Source of the DNA: Nageia nagi
Lineage: Eukaryota > Pinophyta
DNA: 64,000 nt
Direction: 5' to 3'
NCBI GenBank assembly: GCA_050084985.1
Contig: JBITNC010000001.1
Coordinates: forward strand, 25,358,001 to 25,422,000
The notes below the pieces were generated by a model. It searched no databases and was not told the origin of the DNA. It was given only the letters and a program-made list of their open reading frames with translations. The position numbers and the translations under genes were made by a program. How positions within the stretch are numbered: position 1 is the first letter of the stretch; the number at the start of each line of letters is the position of its first letter. Shown piece by piece: positions 35,619-46,979 of this stretch.

Positions 35619-35724
35619 GAGCTCTGAATCTATAGCTAGATTTATCGTATCCAAAGTCGTATTTCTGAGAGGAGCTCTGAATCTATAACTAGATTTATCG
35701 TATCCAAAGTCGTATTTCTGAGAG
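35619..35724 (+). repeat. Direct tandem duplication of 53 bp just after the epimerase stop
   Basis: GAGCTCTGAATCTATAGCTA... at 35619-35671 is repeated immediately at 35672-35724 with one difference (TATAGC/TATAAC). It starts 48 bases after the stop codon and so lies in the 3' UTR. Confidence 0.9.
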
Positions 35725-38700
35725 GCAAGAAGGAATCAATTGAAAGTTAATTTATGTAGATGAGAATGTGACTGGCCTGCTCATGTCTTAAGGGATGGAA
35801 GCCATAGCAGGAACAGGGCCTACTTTGAAAACTCCTCTTGACAATACGTCTCTATTTGTAGAATGAGAGAACAAGCTATTAGTGGATAATAAGGCAATGT
35901 CCTTTCCTGTAATATTCATTTACTGGGAAGAGGAGATTATTGAATCCTGGATTGCAGGCTGGGACAAAATTCATTTGTTATTCATTACAATACTTGGTAT
36001 GTATTTTTAATTTTTATTGGGGCATTTTGACTTGTACAGGATGTGTTGTGATTTGAACATATTGTATTGAATTGTGGTGATTTTTCTAAACATATTATAT
36101 TGAATTGTGGCTGCTCTGTGGAGTGGTTTTGCAATGCAGTCCAAGAGGAGAAACATATTAGAAGATGCTCTTCCTGGCCGCCTGTATGGGATATTTTTAA
36201 AACCACCAGAAATTGAGACAGCTAACAAACAAGCAATTTGCTTGCAATTATGCTTGGCCCGAAGCTTGAATTTTGTAAGTGTATCAAATTACAAAACTGA
36301 CATCATGTCTAATCACAAAACATGAGGCCATTGCCAAAAAAAACTCTACCTTCAGAAACACACAAATCCTGGATAATATGCCCCAAACTAATTTGGAAGA
36401 TGAATTTCATTATGTTACAGGTAGCACATCAAAACTGGTCAAATCATGCTCAAACAATTGAATTGCTCATGATGAGGTTGAAATCGTTTCAATTGATGCA
36501 CCGTTGATTTCTTCTTGGAGTTAGTCCGATCTGGCATTCATCAGAAAATCTGATCCAAAAACCATGTAAAACTGGTTGAATGCAAAGAGTGCTGGATCAA
36601 CATCAAATTAGCTGCCAGCAAAGTGTTTAACGAAATGCCAGCTAAGAAAATATCCAAAATTCATCAAAATTATTGATGAACATGTGGCACATGCATTATT
36701 ATCTATTTTGGTTGATGCTTAATTACTTGTACACCCCTCCTAGAATGTTGCATCAGTTTGAAGCAGGTACTTTAAACATCCTATAAGCATATATAAATAA
36801 ATATATTTTGATTACCGAGTAAAATTGTGTTTTGAAAGGGATACCGAAATTTGTTACAAAATATATATCATACATTTATACTGACTATACAACATTGCCT
36901 AGTTGGAGCAAAATAGTACCTGCTACAAACTGAATATATTATCTTTCTATGTATGGAATTTTTGGCAAAAAGATAAACAGGCCATCATGCCTCTTCCTGC
37001 AAGCATTTAGAGTTTCTTTTAGGTCTTCTGCTCTCTTGTTTATATCTCATATTTTGGTCTACTTCCAATTTTATCTTGGAGAGGGTAGAGGCTGCTGTTT
37101 AATCCTTATTGTGATCTTTCTTTTTCTTCTTGATTCTATTCTTTTGTTTGATGCTTGGGTTCTAATAGCCTTGTCTACCCTTTTTTTTGTATCTGATATA
37201 GCCCTGTCTTTTCAATGGAGGGACCCTTGGGACTATGTGCCAGTTTCTGCTGTCCAGAAGTGCACTTCCTTGAGGTTGATGGGCTTGTTTCGCCCTTTGG
37301 TTGAGGGTGGTCCCCCAGTTGGATATACCCATGACTAAGGTGTTCAACTTAAAAGGGTCGGGTTTTGTGTTTCTCATATAGTCCTAGTCTTTTCAACTGC
37401 TTCATTTTTATGTTGCAGTTATCTTTCAGCTCTTTCCTCTTTGAGTTGATTGGGTGATTGCACATCTTTTTCTACCCCTTTGTTTTGTTTGCCTTTCATA
37501 TTGCCTAGGAGGGTTTCTTCATTTGAAGAGGTTTGGTGATTTTACTTTTCAATTTGGGTGTTCTCTAGTTCAACTGCCATGCCTTTTTAAACCTATTGGT
37601 ATGTGGGATCAATTAAGTATTTGAATGATTGTTTCTCATATAAAGAAAGACATTGAACAATGCATAAATATTTCAAGAAAAACAAGAAATCTTCCAAAGA
37701 CAATTGATCACAATCATTCACACCCATCAAATGAAAATAAATCATTAAAACAAAATTTTAGAACTAGGTCAAGCACAATATGATGATATTTGATAAACAA
37801 TAATTAGCAGGAAACTTAAAAATTCATGATAGTTATTTTTAAAATTATATATAAAATACTCTCACAATTGTTTCTTCCATCATTTTACTAAAATTGAATG
37901 ATATTTAAACCTAGGAATGAATGTTTGACTCTCTTGTATAACTTGCATTTGCATATAAAGGAATTATGTTTATGCTTGTCAATAAAAAGAACAATTAAGC
38001 ATCTATTGATGGTTTGAATTCAATCTAAAGATGTGAGGATGTTGTTCTTTTCTTGATCAAGCAAGAATCTTTTGATATTCAATGGCCTTTGCCTTGGTCT
38101 TAACAATCCATGTCTTTTTCTCTACTATTCTTGCTCACTTCCTTTGTAGTGTTGAAGGGGTTACAAGTCTTTGAATCTTTGGAGCTTTGTTTTATTTCTT
38201 GTCTTCAATTGAAAAAATTACAAAATTATCGAATTTATATCTGTTTTCAAATCTTATATCATTGATAGCTTTAAATGTTTCGAAAAGCTTTAAGGTATCA
38301 AAAGTCACTCATGCCATAAAAGATACGAGATTCTAAAACAAATACATAATACATCAACAAGTTGTAAAAGCTTAAGAAGCAATTGAGAATTGCAAGATAT
38401 AATAGATAGTAGCACCTTTGTATATAATATTTGTTTAGTTCTCTTGTATCTTTAAATCATACTAGTAAACTTCCTCCATAAATTTATAATTTCTAGCCAT
38501 TTTTATGGTTAGAAAGCAGTCACATGAAATAGTGTATTAACATGCATAAAACATCAAAATTATCAATATTATTTTACATCAATATTGGCACCAAAGTCTC
38601 TTCATTTTGAACTTGCTTAAATAACTTCATCAAGGAATGCAACAAAAGGAAAGGGAAGCAAATCCTTTATTTAAGGAAATGATTTAATAAGATAAAATGG

Positions 38701-40830
38701 AAGCCATATAGGAGAAAAATTTATAGTTTAGAGTTTACATATTTGGTAAATCATTATACCATTTTATCTCAGTAGGAGGGAAAACTTTCTTTTAGGTGTC
38801 ACATTCTTTCTTTTTTAGAATTTTATTGTCTTTGGAGAAGAAATTGAGTTCATCTTGTTTAACCTTCTCTTATTTTCTGAACCATCTACCTTCCAAGCTT
38901 AGTGATCTAAAATGGATCATATTAATGAAGATCAAATATCATTGGAGTGAGGACTTGTCACATTCTCATGCTTGGGTGGTATTTGGAACATTTTGCTATT
39001 GGCTTGTGGAAAATTGTGGCTAAAAAATAGTCATAAAATATATCATTCATCTTTGGAAAGACATAACTTTTAATAGAGATGTTCAATTGAGTTGATTCTT
39101 TTTTCATTGAATAGTGCTCGAAAATACCTTTCCAATGACTATATGCATGCCTACTTTTGTCGAAGATTTGATTATCATCCAAAGTATTTTTACTAGAATT
39201 GTCAAAACTACCAACGCCAATGTTTGTGCTAATATTTTTGAGGAATTTAGGTGTAGAATTTTGAATTTGATTTATATATAAAAAAAGATTCCATGGACCA
39301 AGTATTACTTAAAATGACCAACGTTAAAGTTGGATAAAACTCGATATAATGATAACACTTGACCTGACACTCGAGTGAACACCCAACTTTGCCAATGCCA
39401 ACGCTGAGGTTAGCACTAACACTAGAGAAACAAAACACGTACAAGCAAAAGATAAAGCGATTCAGGTCATTTTGAAGCATTATGGAAGTTGGAGAACCAT
39501 TGGAAATCTAAAGGGATGCCAGTTTGAATTCATTTATTTCCTTTGTGATTTTATAATCAATCCAACAATCCAAGAGAGGGGATTAGAAGGATCCAATAAT
39601 CCAAGAGGAGGGTCCAAGAGAAACATAAGAGGTGTAGATGACCTAGTGAGGTGATTCTTATGCTGATGTTGTTGGTGTTGCTACTAGCAGAATGTGAGGT
39701 TGTTGTTAGAGACCAAAATTTGCTAAAAGCAAGGAGGGCTTCATAAGAAGGGATAATCCTTCCCATTCTCCATGTTGTAATATTGATTAAATGGTGGACA
39801 ATGTTATATCCATCTTGATCAACTTGTAATAACTAATAAGCTTAGTATAGGATGAATGAGAGTATAGTCATTCTATGCTATTTTATTTCTTATTTACTAA
39901 GTAGATCAATGATGTAATAGTCGCAGTTGCATTATTGAGAGCATGTTTTGGGAGAGGTATAATGTTTGAGTCTTGTACATGAACAAGAAATATAAAAGAG
40001 AGATAATATTGTCCAAGAGAGTGATCTGAAAGGACCTATCAAAGTCTTTCATAAACATGATGGAAGAGAAAATTCTAGATCATGAGATGATAGAAAAGAA
40101 AAGAAAATGTTCTTACAAATACCAATGCTAATGCTAGGCTGAGTGCTAGCGTTGTTATAGCAATAGAAGAAATAAGCATGAAGGTGATTTGGTTAAGCTT
40201 GGAGGGGAAAAAGGATCATTGGAACGGAAAGTGCGAATGTCCAAAATATTGAGGCGACATTTAAACTACTTGTGGTTGTAAGCTTTATCCATATATCAAT
40301 AATAAAATCATGAAGAAAGCCATTAAAGGGGATGCACTCTCAAAACAATGAGAGGAACCTCTATAAAAATACTTGTGTTCTTTGTGTGGATATGTATTTT
40401 AATCAATAATTATGCATATTAAGAACATATAGAGAAATGAGAAAATAAAAATAAAATAAAATCATAAATTTGTATTTGATATTTTCTTGTAAGCTATAAG
40501 CTTCATAAAATTACATATCACTTAGTCTCATTGTGCTTGCTATGGATTTCAATAAAAATTCTATGGTGACACTTCTAACTTAAGCTTTGTCTTCCTCCCA
40601 TGCTTTGGTGATTTTGATGGAGAGGTCCTCTTCATGGCCCTCACACTTCTTAATGCAGGGTGTCATTCCCATTCACTTCAACTTCTTCCATACTTTCTTA
40701 TCCCCCTTTACTTACTTGTAGCACCTGGGCTCTATCATAGAAATTACACCCATGGTAAACAATTTTTTTTAGTTGCTAAGCTTTTGGCGTATTTGCTTTA
40801 ATATTTTCTAGAGTGTGGTGTAATTATGGT
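35725..40830. other. Intergenic region, nothing firmly recognised
   Basis: The first few hundred bases are probably the remaining 3' UTR of the epimerase. The rest is AT-rich without a credible gene. The stretch at 36950-37340 has a 129-codon open frame rich in Leu/Phe but no domain or codon evidence. Short motifs of the type CCAAYGCYAAYGC recur near 39210, 39395 and 40130, suggesting an old dispersed repeat. Confidence 0.4.
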
Positions 40831-42600
40831 GGAGCATTGGATCATATAAATACCAAATCCTTTTATTTTGCCAACTTTGTATTATAATCAAGCAAATATT
40901 TATCAACACATTAATACACATGCATACTTTAGCTTTGCAACTATATATTATCATATTTGGAGGTGATTTAGATATGACATTGGTTCTAAATTCCCTATTT
41001 ACTATCATCTTGAGATATTACTAACCTCCACTTCATCATCATTAGGTGATGTGGCCTCTAAGTGGAGTCCATTGAGTGATTTATCAAATAGTAGATATGA
41101 AGGGGGGTCCACATGGAGATAATATAATATGTTTTCAATGCAAGCTTGTATTATTCCCCCCCAATTCTAGTTGCATTTTAGTTGCAATCTATGAATATTC
41201 TATTGTTTTTTGCTTTCCATATGATCCATCAAGTATGGGGGATGATTACATTCCAACCATTTTTTAGTTTTTTTCAATTCGATCTTGGATCCCATTGAAT
41301 AGATCACCATGATGGATGATCCATAGGCCTGCATAGATCACTATGAGTGAGTTGCAAAGGACACTTAACTTTATAAGTTTTTCTTGAATCAAAAGGATCT
41401 TGATGGTGCTTCCCTAAAATATATTCATCATTGGTGCCTTCAATAGTTAATATTTTATGTTACCCTCTAATCATTTGATATCATTTTCTATCATGCTTTG
41501 CAGTTTTCTATAATTTATAGACCTAATTCTATCATGCCACTATATTCCACTTGAGTAATCAATGCATTATATGCAACAAAACCATCATAAATAAGTGTAC
41601 AAACTTAAACAAACCAACTTTATAATCAATAGTCCATATAGCAATTATTTTATTTGAAGCTTCCTGTCTCTAATACTAAATCAGTTGATACAACAAATTC
41701 ATTACCAACTTGAATACATTTTTATAATGAAATACAATTGGCCACCACTCTTATTACTACAAAATACTCCAAATACTTGTTACTTCCAAGCTCAAAATAT
41801 TATACCTCCTCTCCTTCTTTCCAACATGGAGTCTACCATCATGTCTTCCTACATGCATCATTGACCAACACAACTTTATATTCGACACCACTCGAAACAA
41901 ACAAAAACTTTCACCATAACTTCATCTAAGATCTCTAATGTAGAATAATGATTTTCCTTCCACCACAAAATGGTGATGACTAACATTGTCATGCCATGAC
42001 ACAAATTGTTGTAGTCCCAGTAATTATCCACCACTAACATCAACCTAGGAAGAAGAATTGAATTGATTGAGAGATACTTTGGCCAAAAAATGTTGTACTG
42101 GTTAACAACATTGTCTATGTTTTTTTCCCTTGATGCAAAAGATTTTTTCAATAAATTCTTTCGATAAGAAAGAATAGAACTTTGAGTTTCTATTTTGGCC
42201 CTTCCTTTGCAAAGTCCTCATCAACCAGGTATGGTCATATTCTATCATAGTTGATACATTCACATATTTTGAAAATAAAAATTAGATAAACCCTTGCAAA
42301 TACCTAAACTACAAAGAAAACTATTGATTTACTACACTATATGCAAAAGATTTGAAAGATTATATTCTACGCAATCATGTGGTAGATCAACTTCACCAAA
42401 CCATGGTTTTGCTCTCAACTTGCTTTGATACCATATTGGAGCACAATATAACTCACAAACTATTACTGCAATATATAAGTAAATGCATGCCAAGTATAGA
42501 TATGAGATTGTTAAAACCTCCTAACAAACTAGATAATTTACCAATTAAAAATTATTTATACTCTACTATACAACAAATATTATTGAGATATTACTCAACA
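40831..42600 (-). mobile_element. Possible short-LTR retrotransposon (TRIM-like) remnant
   Basis: On the minus strand, 42600-42437 (164 bp) runs TGTTGAGTAATATCTC to GTGCTCCA. TGGTATCAAAGC, an initiator tRNA-Met primer site, follows at 42433-42422. A second block at about 41022-40831 begins TTAGTAATATCTCAAG and ends near a similar TGCTCCA. It is preceded by a purine tract GAAGTGGAGG. Similarity between the two blocks is clear at the ends but weak in the middle. The 1.4-kb interior has no recognised protein. Confidence 0.4.
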
Positions 42601-42769
42601 ATAGCATATCAAATAATAATATCTCGCAATCATCTTTCAAGCTCATCAATTCGTCATTGCATTTTAGCGAGGGTCATTCATATTTTTTCTATTTGCCCAC
42701 CATGGATTGCATCTTTAATGTTGAAGTTAGAACATCTTCTACTATGGATTTCTCTCATTTTAGTAGTTC

Positions 42770-43030
42770 ATGGGCCTTATGTATTCTTCCATATTTTGCA
42801 TACTTGTCTTAGGGCTTTTTTTTAGAAAACCCATTTTTTGCATATCCTACAATGTAGACCATGAAACTGTATTTACATCATGCATCTTGTCAAACATTTC
42901 TTAGGCCTTGTGTGTGATTGCCAGAGATCTTTGGGGTCCAACACCACCTTAATTATGTCTGCCTCCTTCACCAAGCTTTGGATATGTCATGAAACCTCTT
43001 CTCCATGAATGATGTACTATTTACTTTTAG
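42770..43030 (-). pseudogene. Fragment of a pentatricopeptide repeat (PPR) gene
   Basis: The minus strand reads EMFDKMHDVNTVSWSTL and, after a one-base shift, GYAKNGFSKKKP. This is the P/L/S-type PPR consensus (FDKM...D.VSW..MI.GYA.NG). A GEEV..HIQSLVKE-like stretch precedes it at about 42990-43020. PPR proteins bind organelle RNA. Only one repeat and part of its neighbour remain, with stops, so this is a relic. Confidence 0.7.
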
Positions 43031-43109
43031 AGATATACATATGCTCTCTTCCATAACTATGTTTGAAGGAGCTACACAAAGGGGAAGGTAAATATATGAG
43101 TTTTCGTAG

Positions 43110-43350
43110 GTAGTGGATTCCTTGCTATCGAGCTAATAGTAGATTCTTGCTTTGGGATTCACTATTACCTGGTCGATAATGGATTCTGATTGTAGGATTC
43201 ATGTTGCTTAATCGACAGTGGATTCTCGCTATAGGGTTCACTGCTTCCTGGATAACAACGAATTCCTACTAGAGGGTTCACTATTACTAGAGTGATAACA
43301 AATTCTTGTTATGGGGTTTGCTATTGTTGGACCAATAATGGATGCTCCTC
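43110..43350 (+). repeat. Minisatellite of ~42 bp units
   Basis: About six imperfect units carry the core RTGGATTCTTGCTATAGGGTTCACTATTACCTGGT. The GGATTC/GAATTC word recurs near 43117, 43143, 43183, 43221, 43262 and 43302. The units are divergent. Confidence 0.65.
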
Positions 43351-43489
43351 ATTTGGCAATTTATTTATTTTAATATATTTATTTTTTTTATAATATTTTG
43401 TGAAACATTAATAAAGGTAAAATCAACATTTAACATCATTTAAATACTTAATATATATTTACTTATGGAAAAACTTTTATAGGTCCTAC

Positions 43490-44205
43490 AAACCAATGTG
43501 TTTAAAAGGATAAAAGACTCCTAACTTTTGAGTTTTGTCATAAGGATTTTCCATAATTGTCTTATAAAGTCACAGTGAATAAGTAAATGGTTGATTGATT
43601 CCTAACTTTTTTGACATAAAGTGCATCGGTTTAGAATTGCAAAAATTCTTCTTTTAAGGTTATCACTGGTTAATATTCAATTTTGTAATCCATTCCATAC
43701 AAAAAAGAATATTGGGAAAATAAGTTCTTTAGCCAAGATTTTTTCCAAAGGTTTGTTATGTTTAGCATTTAAACCTTTTTTAATTAAATAATTTTTTTTT
43801 CCCCATCGTATCCTATCCATACTAGTTCATCCTACTTTTTTGAGGGAAATAATTTCAACATTCTTCAAATTATTTGCAATTTATTTTCAAGGGTGCTACA
43901 AGTATGTACCATTGGATTCTATCATTCACCTTGTAGTAGGAGTTTTGAACTTTTCTTTTGATATTTAGTTTCACCCATCTTGTAGCTTCCCTAAAACTTT
44001 TCTTCTTTTATTAACAGTTCAATTGTTATCCATGGATCCTTCCAAAAGAGGATATCCTGACCATTGTTCACATCCTATCTTGTGTTCTCTAGAAGGGAGT
44101 TTATGATATTTGTGATGCCATTCCAAAATGCAAAGCCATTATAGGGATTTTCAATTCTAAGGCATTTTCAGTACCCAAATACTTAGTTCCCGAGATGGAA
44201 ACCCA
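43490..44205 (-). pseudogene. 3' part of a LINE (L1-type) reverse transcriptase protein
   Basis: The minus strand reads GITNIINSLLENTR and NNGQDILFWKDPWI near 44060-44130. Further on it reads LTSDNLKRRIFAILNRCTLC and INHLLIHCDFIRQLWKIL at 43530-43680. The latter is the zf-RVT domain that closes plant LINE ORF2 proteins (C..C...H....C). Many stops and shifts are present. The upstream part of the protein would be at higher coordinates and is absent; a CACTA-type terminus begins 35 bases away. Confidence 0.75.
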
Positions 44206-44239
44206 TTCATTTATTAGACCATTGTATAACTTATAGGCC

Positions 44240-44730
44240 CACTACTACAAAAGGAAGAAATTGCATTAGTAAAAGCATCAAAACATAATATTATTTTTTT
44301 AAATTTTAGTTTGTATCTTGACACCATAGATGATGCTAATGCGAACATTAGAAAAGTGTCATCTCTAGCATCATATTTATAGACACTTGATGTCAGCCTT
44401 AGCATCAGAAAATGTCTAGAGTTAGAGATAATGTGAGAGGACATACTAGATTTAATGCATTTAACGTTAAAGAGGATGTAAAATTTAAACCCTACATGTA
44501 TATACATAAACCCTACACATATATAGTGCACCTAGCATCAATTGTATTGTTAGGTTTAAAATTTATGTATATACAAAAATTGTGTGCATCTATATGATAA
44601 ACCCTATGCGTATATAAATAAACCTTGAGCGTATATAAGGCACTTTGCTTCAATTATAACATCATGTTTAAAATTTGAGTATATACACAAATTGTATGCG
44701 TATATACTATAAACCATGTGTGTATGTAAG
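44240..44730 (+). mobile_element. Left terminus of a CACTA (En/Spm)-type element with subterminal repeats
   Basis: CACTACTACAAAAGGAAG at 44240 matches the usual CACTACTACAAAA terminus. TGATGCTAATG / AGCATCA / TAGCATC words follow at 44328-44410, as in subterminal repeats. Two ~110-base units then follow (CCCTAYRYRTATATA...TTTAAAATTT) near 44490-44600 and 44603-44712. The right terminus (GTAGTAGTG) was not found in the window. A non-autonomous or truncated element is likely. Confidence 0.5.
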
Positions 44731-46115
44731 TAAACCAGTGTTTATTTTAAGAAAAAATTATAATTCCTAATTATAGAAAAAATGACTATTTTGATTCACT
44801 TCTAATTAATAATTTGGCTATTCCCGTAGAAGTGCATATAGCAAAAATGACTATTCCAAAATTTAAGAAAAAAAAATGATTCCTAGAAAATAAATTCCTA
44901 AATATAGCATTGATAAAATTTGAAACACAAGCTTACTTTCCTTCCATTTTTGTAAAATTTTATGAATGTTATGTATTCTAATGTTATTTTAATAATAATA
45001 GCATTTATTTATTTTCTTTTTGAAGGAAGGTGATTTATTCACATATTTGCATACTATCATTTATTTCATTTGATGAGATTTTAATTCATCATCTAATTTA
45101 TCGATTCTAGGTGTTATGTGGCTATATGCAATTCAGACCCTATTTCAATCCTATGACTATTGAAAGAAACTCTACATGATGAGATGAAACAACAATACTT
45201 AATTAAAATGTAGAATATAGAAATAAATTTTAAATACTTCAATTGTAAAGCTTCTAATCATAAATGGAAAAAAATTGATAAATAATAAACCAAAAATACA
45301 AATACAAGATAAACTAATACTATATATTTAATTAATACAATGAACAAACTTTATATATATATAATTCAATTCTTCAAGCTTGTAAGATCCATATAAATTA
45401 TACTCATTATTAAATAATAAATAAATACAATATTATAAATCTAAAGACCAAACTCTTGAATGTCTTTACCATTTTCATTTAAACATTAAGGTATATATAT
45501 CTTTGTTTCCAATCAAGGAAAATCCAACTTATAACTTGTTGGACTATCTAACACCCAACTTATTTTTCTACTAAAGGTCGATCTAGAACCTAGGAGAGTT
45601 CTCCTTTATGTGTGTAAGTTTTTCAATTTCTTAAAGATAGGGTTTTTTCATAGATTTTTCTTATGCTTATTGGCTTAAGTTTAGGGTTCACTTTTCGTAT
45701 TTGCTAGTTGTTATGATTCTAGCTAATTCTCATAATGGATGAGGTTAGCTTTTGCCACCAAACTTTATTGTAAAATATTTTGTAGAATTAACATAAGTAT
45801 ATGTTATGGTATTATTACTATTATTGAGGCTCGAGAATATTATTTCTTTTTGACTTTAATATTTGAATAGTTGACCTTATATATATATATATAATATATA
45901 TATGTTGATTTTATGTTGGCAAAAGAAATTTAGCTACATGTCATTATGGTGTTGTCCCGCTATCAGCTACTTATGGCCTTTGTTTATAAACACTGATGAT
46001 AAGTAAACATTATAGCTGGTAATGTTAGGTACATGTGCAGCCCATGATGCAACATGTGTAGATGAAAAAAATATTTTTATCATATATTATTGAAGTAAAG
46101 AAAATTTAATGAGAC
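44731..46115. other. AT-rich intergenic sequence
   Basis: No gene or element was recognised. A (TA)n run lies near 45876-45903. Confidence 0.5.
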
Positions 46116-46456
46116 AATAAGGTAACATGATACGAGAAGATTGATCAGTCAAAGGAGACATGTGGAGGTCCCATGATGCAACACCCACAGATGAGACTTT
46201 ATGCAACTATAGATATCAAGGAAATAACATAAAGGTTAAGAAAAAGGGCATACAATATGCAATTGTCAACTAGGATATATGGAGGTAATAAGATAACATA
46301 AGATGAGAAGATTGACCGGTCAAAGGAGACACATGGAGGCCCCATAATGCAACACCTACAAGTAACACTTTATGTAATCATAGATCACAAGGAAATAGCA
46401 TATAGGTTAAGCAAAAGGGCATATAGTGTTGAATGATAAACTAGGACATATGTACA
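46116..46456 (+). repeat. Tandem duplication of ~171 bp
   Basis: AATAAGGTAACATGATACGAGAAG at 46116 and AATAAGATAACATAAGATGAGAAG at 46287 begin two copies. Both include GGTCAAAGGAGACAYRTGGAGG and CAAGGAAATARCATA. A partial third copy (CCCATGATGCAACA) lies near 46040. Confidence 0.75.
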
Positions 46457-46979
46457 TTTTGTGATAGCCTACTAAGAGATGGAGAAAGTGCCATTGTCTA
46501 AATCAACCAATAAAGAATATGATTAAGGGATAGCTACATGGTGTTTCTACAATACATTGCTAGGAAACCAAGAGTTCATCACCATCCAATTTAGCCAAAG
46601 ACATAACAAATTAAACAAGAAGAAATGTGGTGAAGTTCAAACTTGTAGCATGCATAAAATACACAGCACTCCCATAGACTCTTGCTAATAGATAAAGGAT
46701 GGCGAACCTTTCATTTTAGCATATGGAAAAATAATGAAGGTATCGACTCTCCATTAAGTAATGGTGGTGATAGTTAGATATGCTTGAGCTACTAGAATCT
46801 AGTAAAATCCATGCCAAGGACATTTAACAAGTAGCCATTAATTTATCAGTGATCATGTTATTATGAGCATAGTTCACTAGCACATTTCAATAAGTTTCTA
46901 TTATTCAAACATGAAAGGAATTATAGAGCTAAAGAAGAGATAGCAGAGCATCGTGAAGCTAGAGAAAGTTGTAAAGATA

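Noticed and set aside
36949-37338. 129-codon hydrophobic open frame
   Set aside because: T-rich composition explains it; no domain, no neighbour and no homologue recognised.
45876-45903. (TA)n run as a regulatory or replication signal
   Set aside because: Simple microsatellite in AT-rich DNA, as also near 638 and 697.
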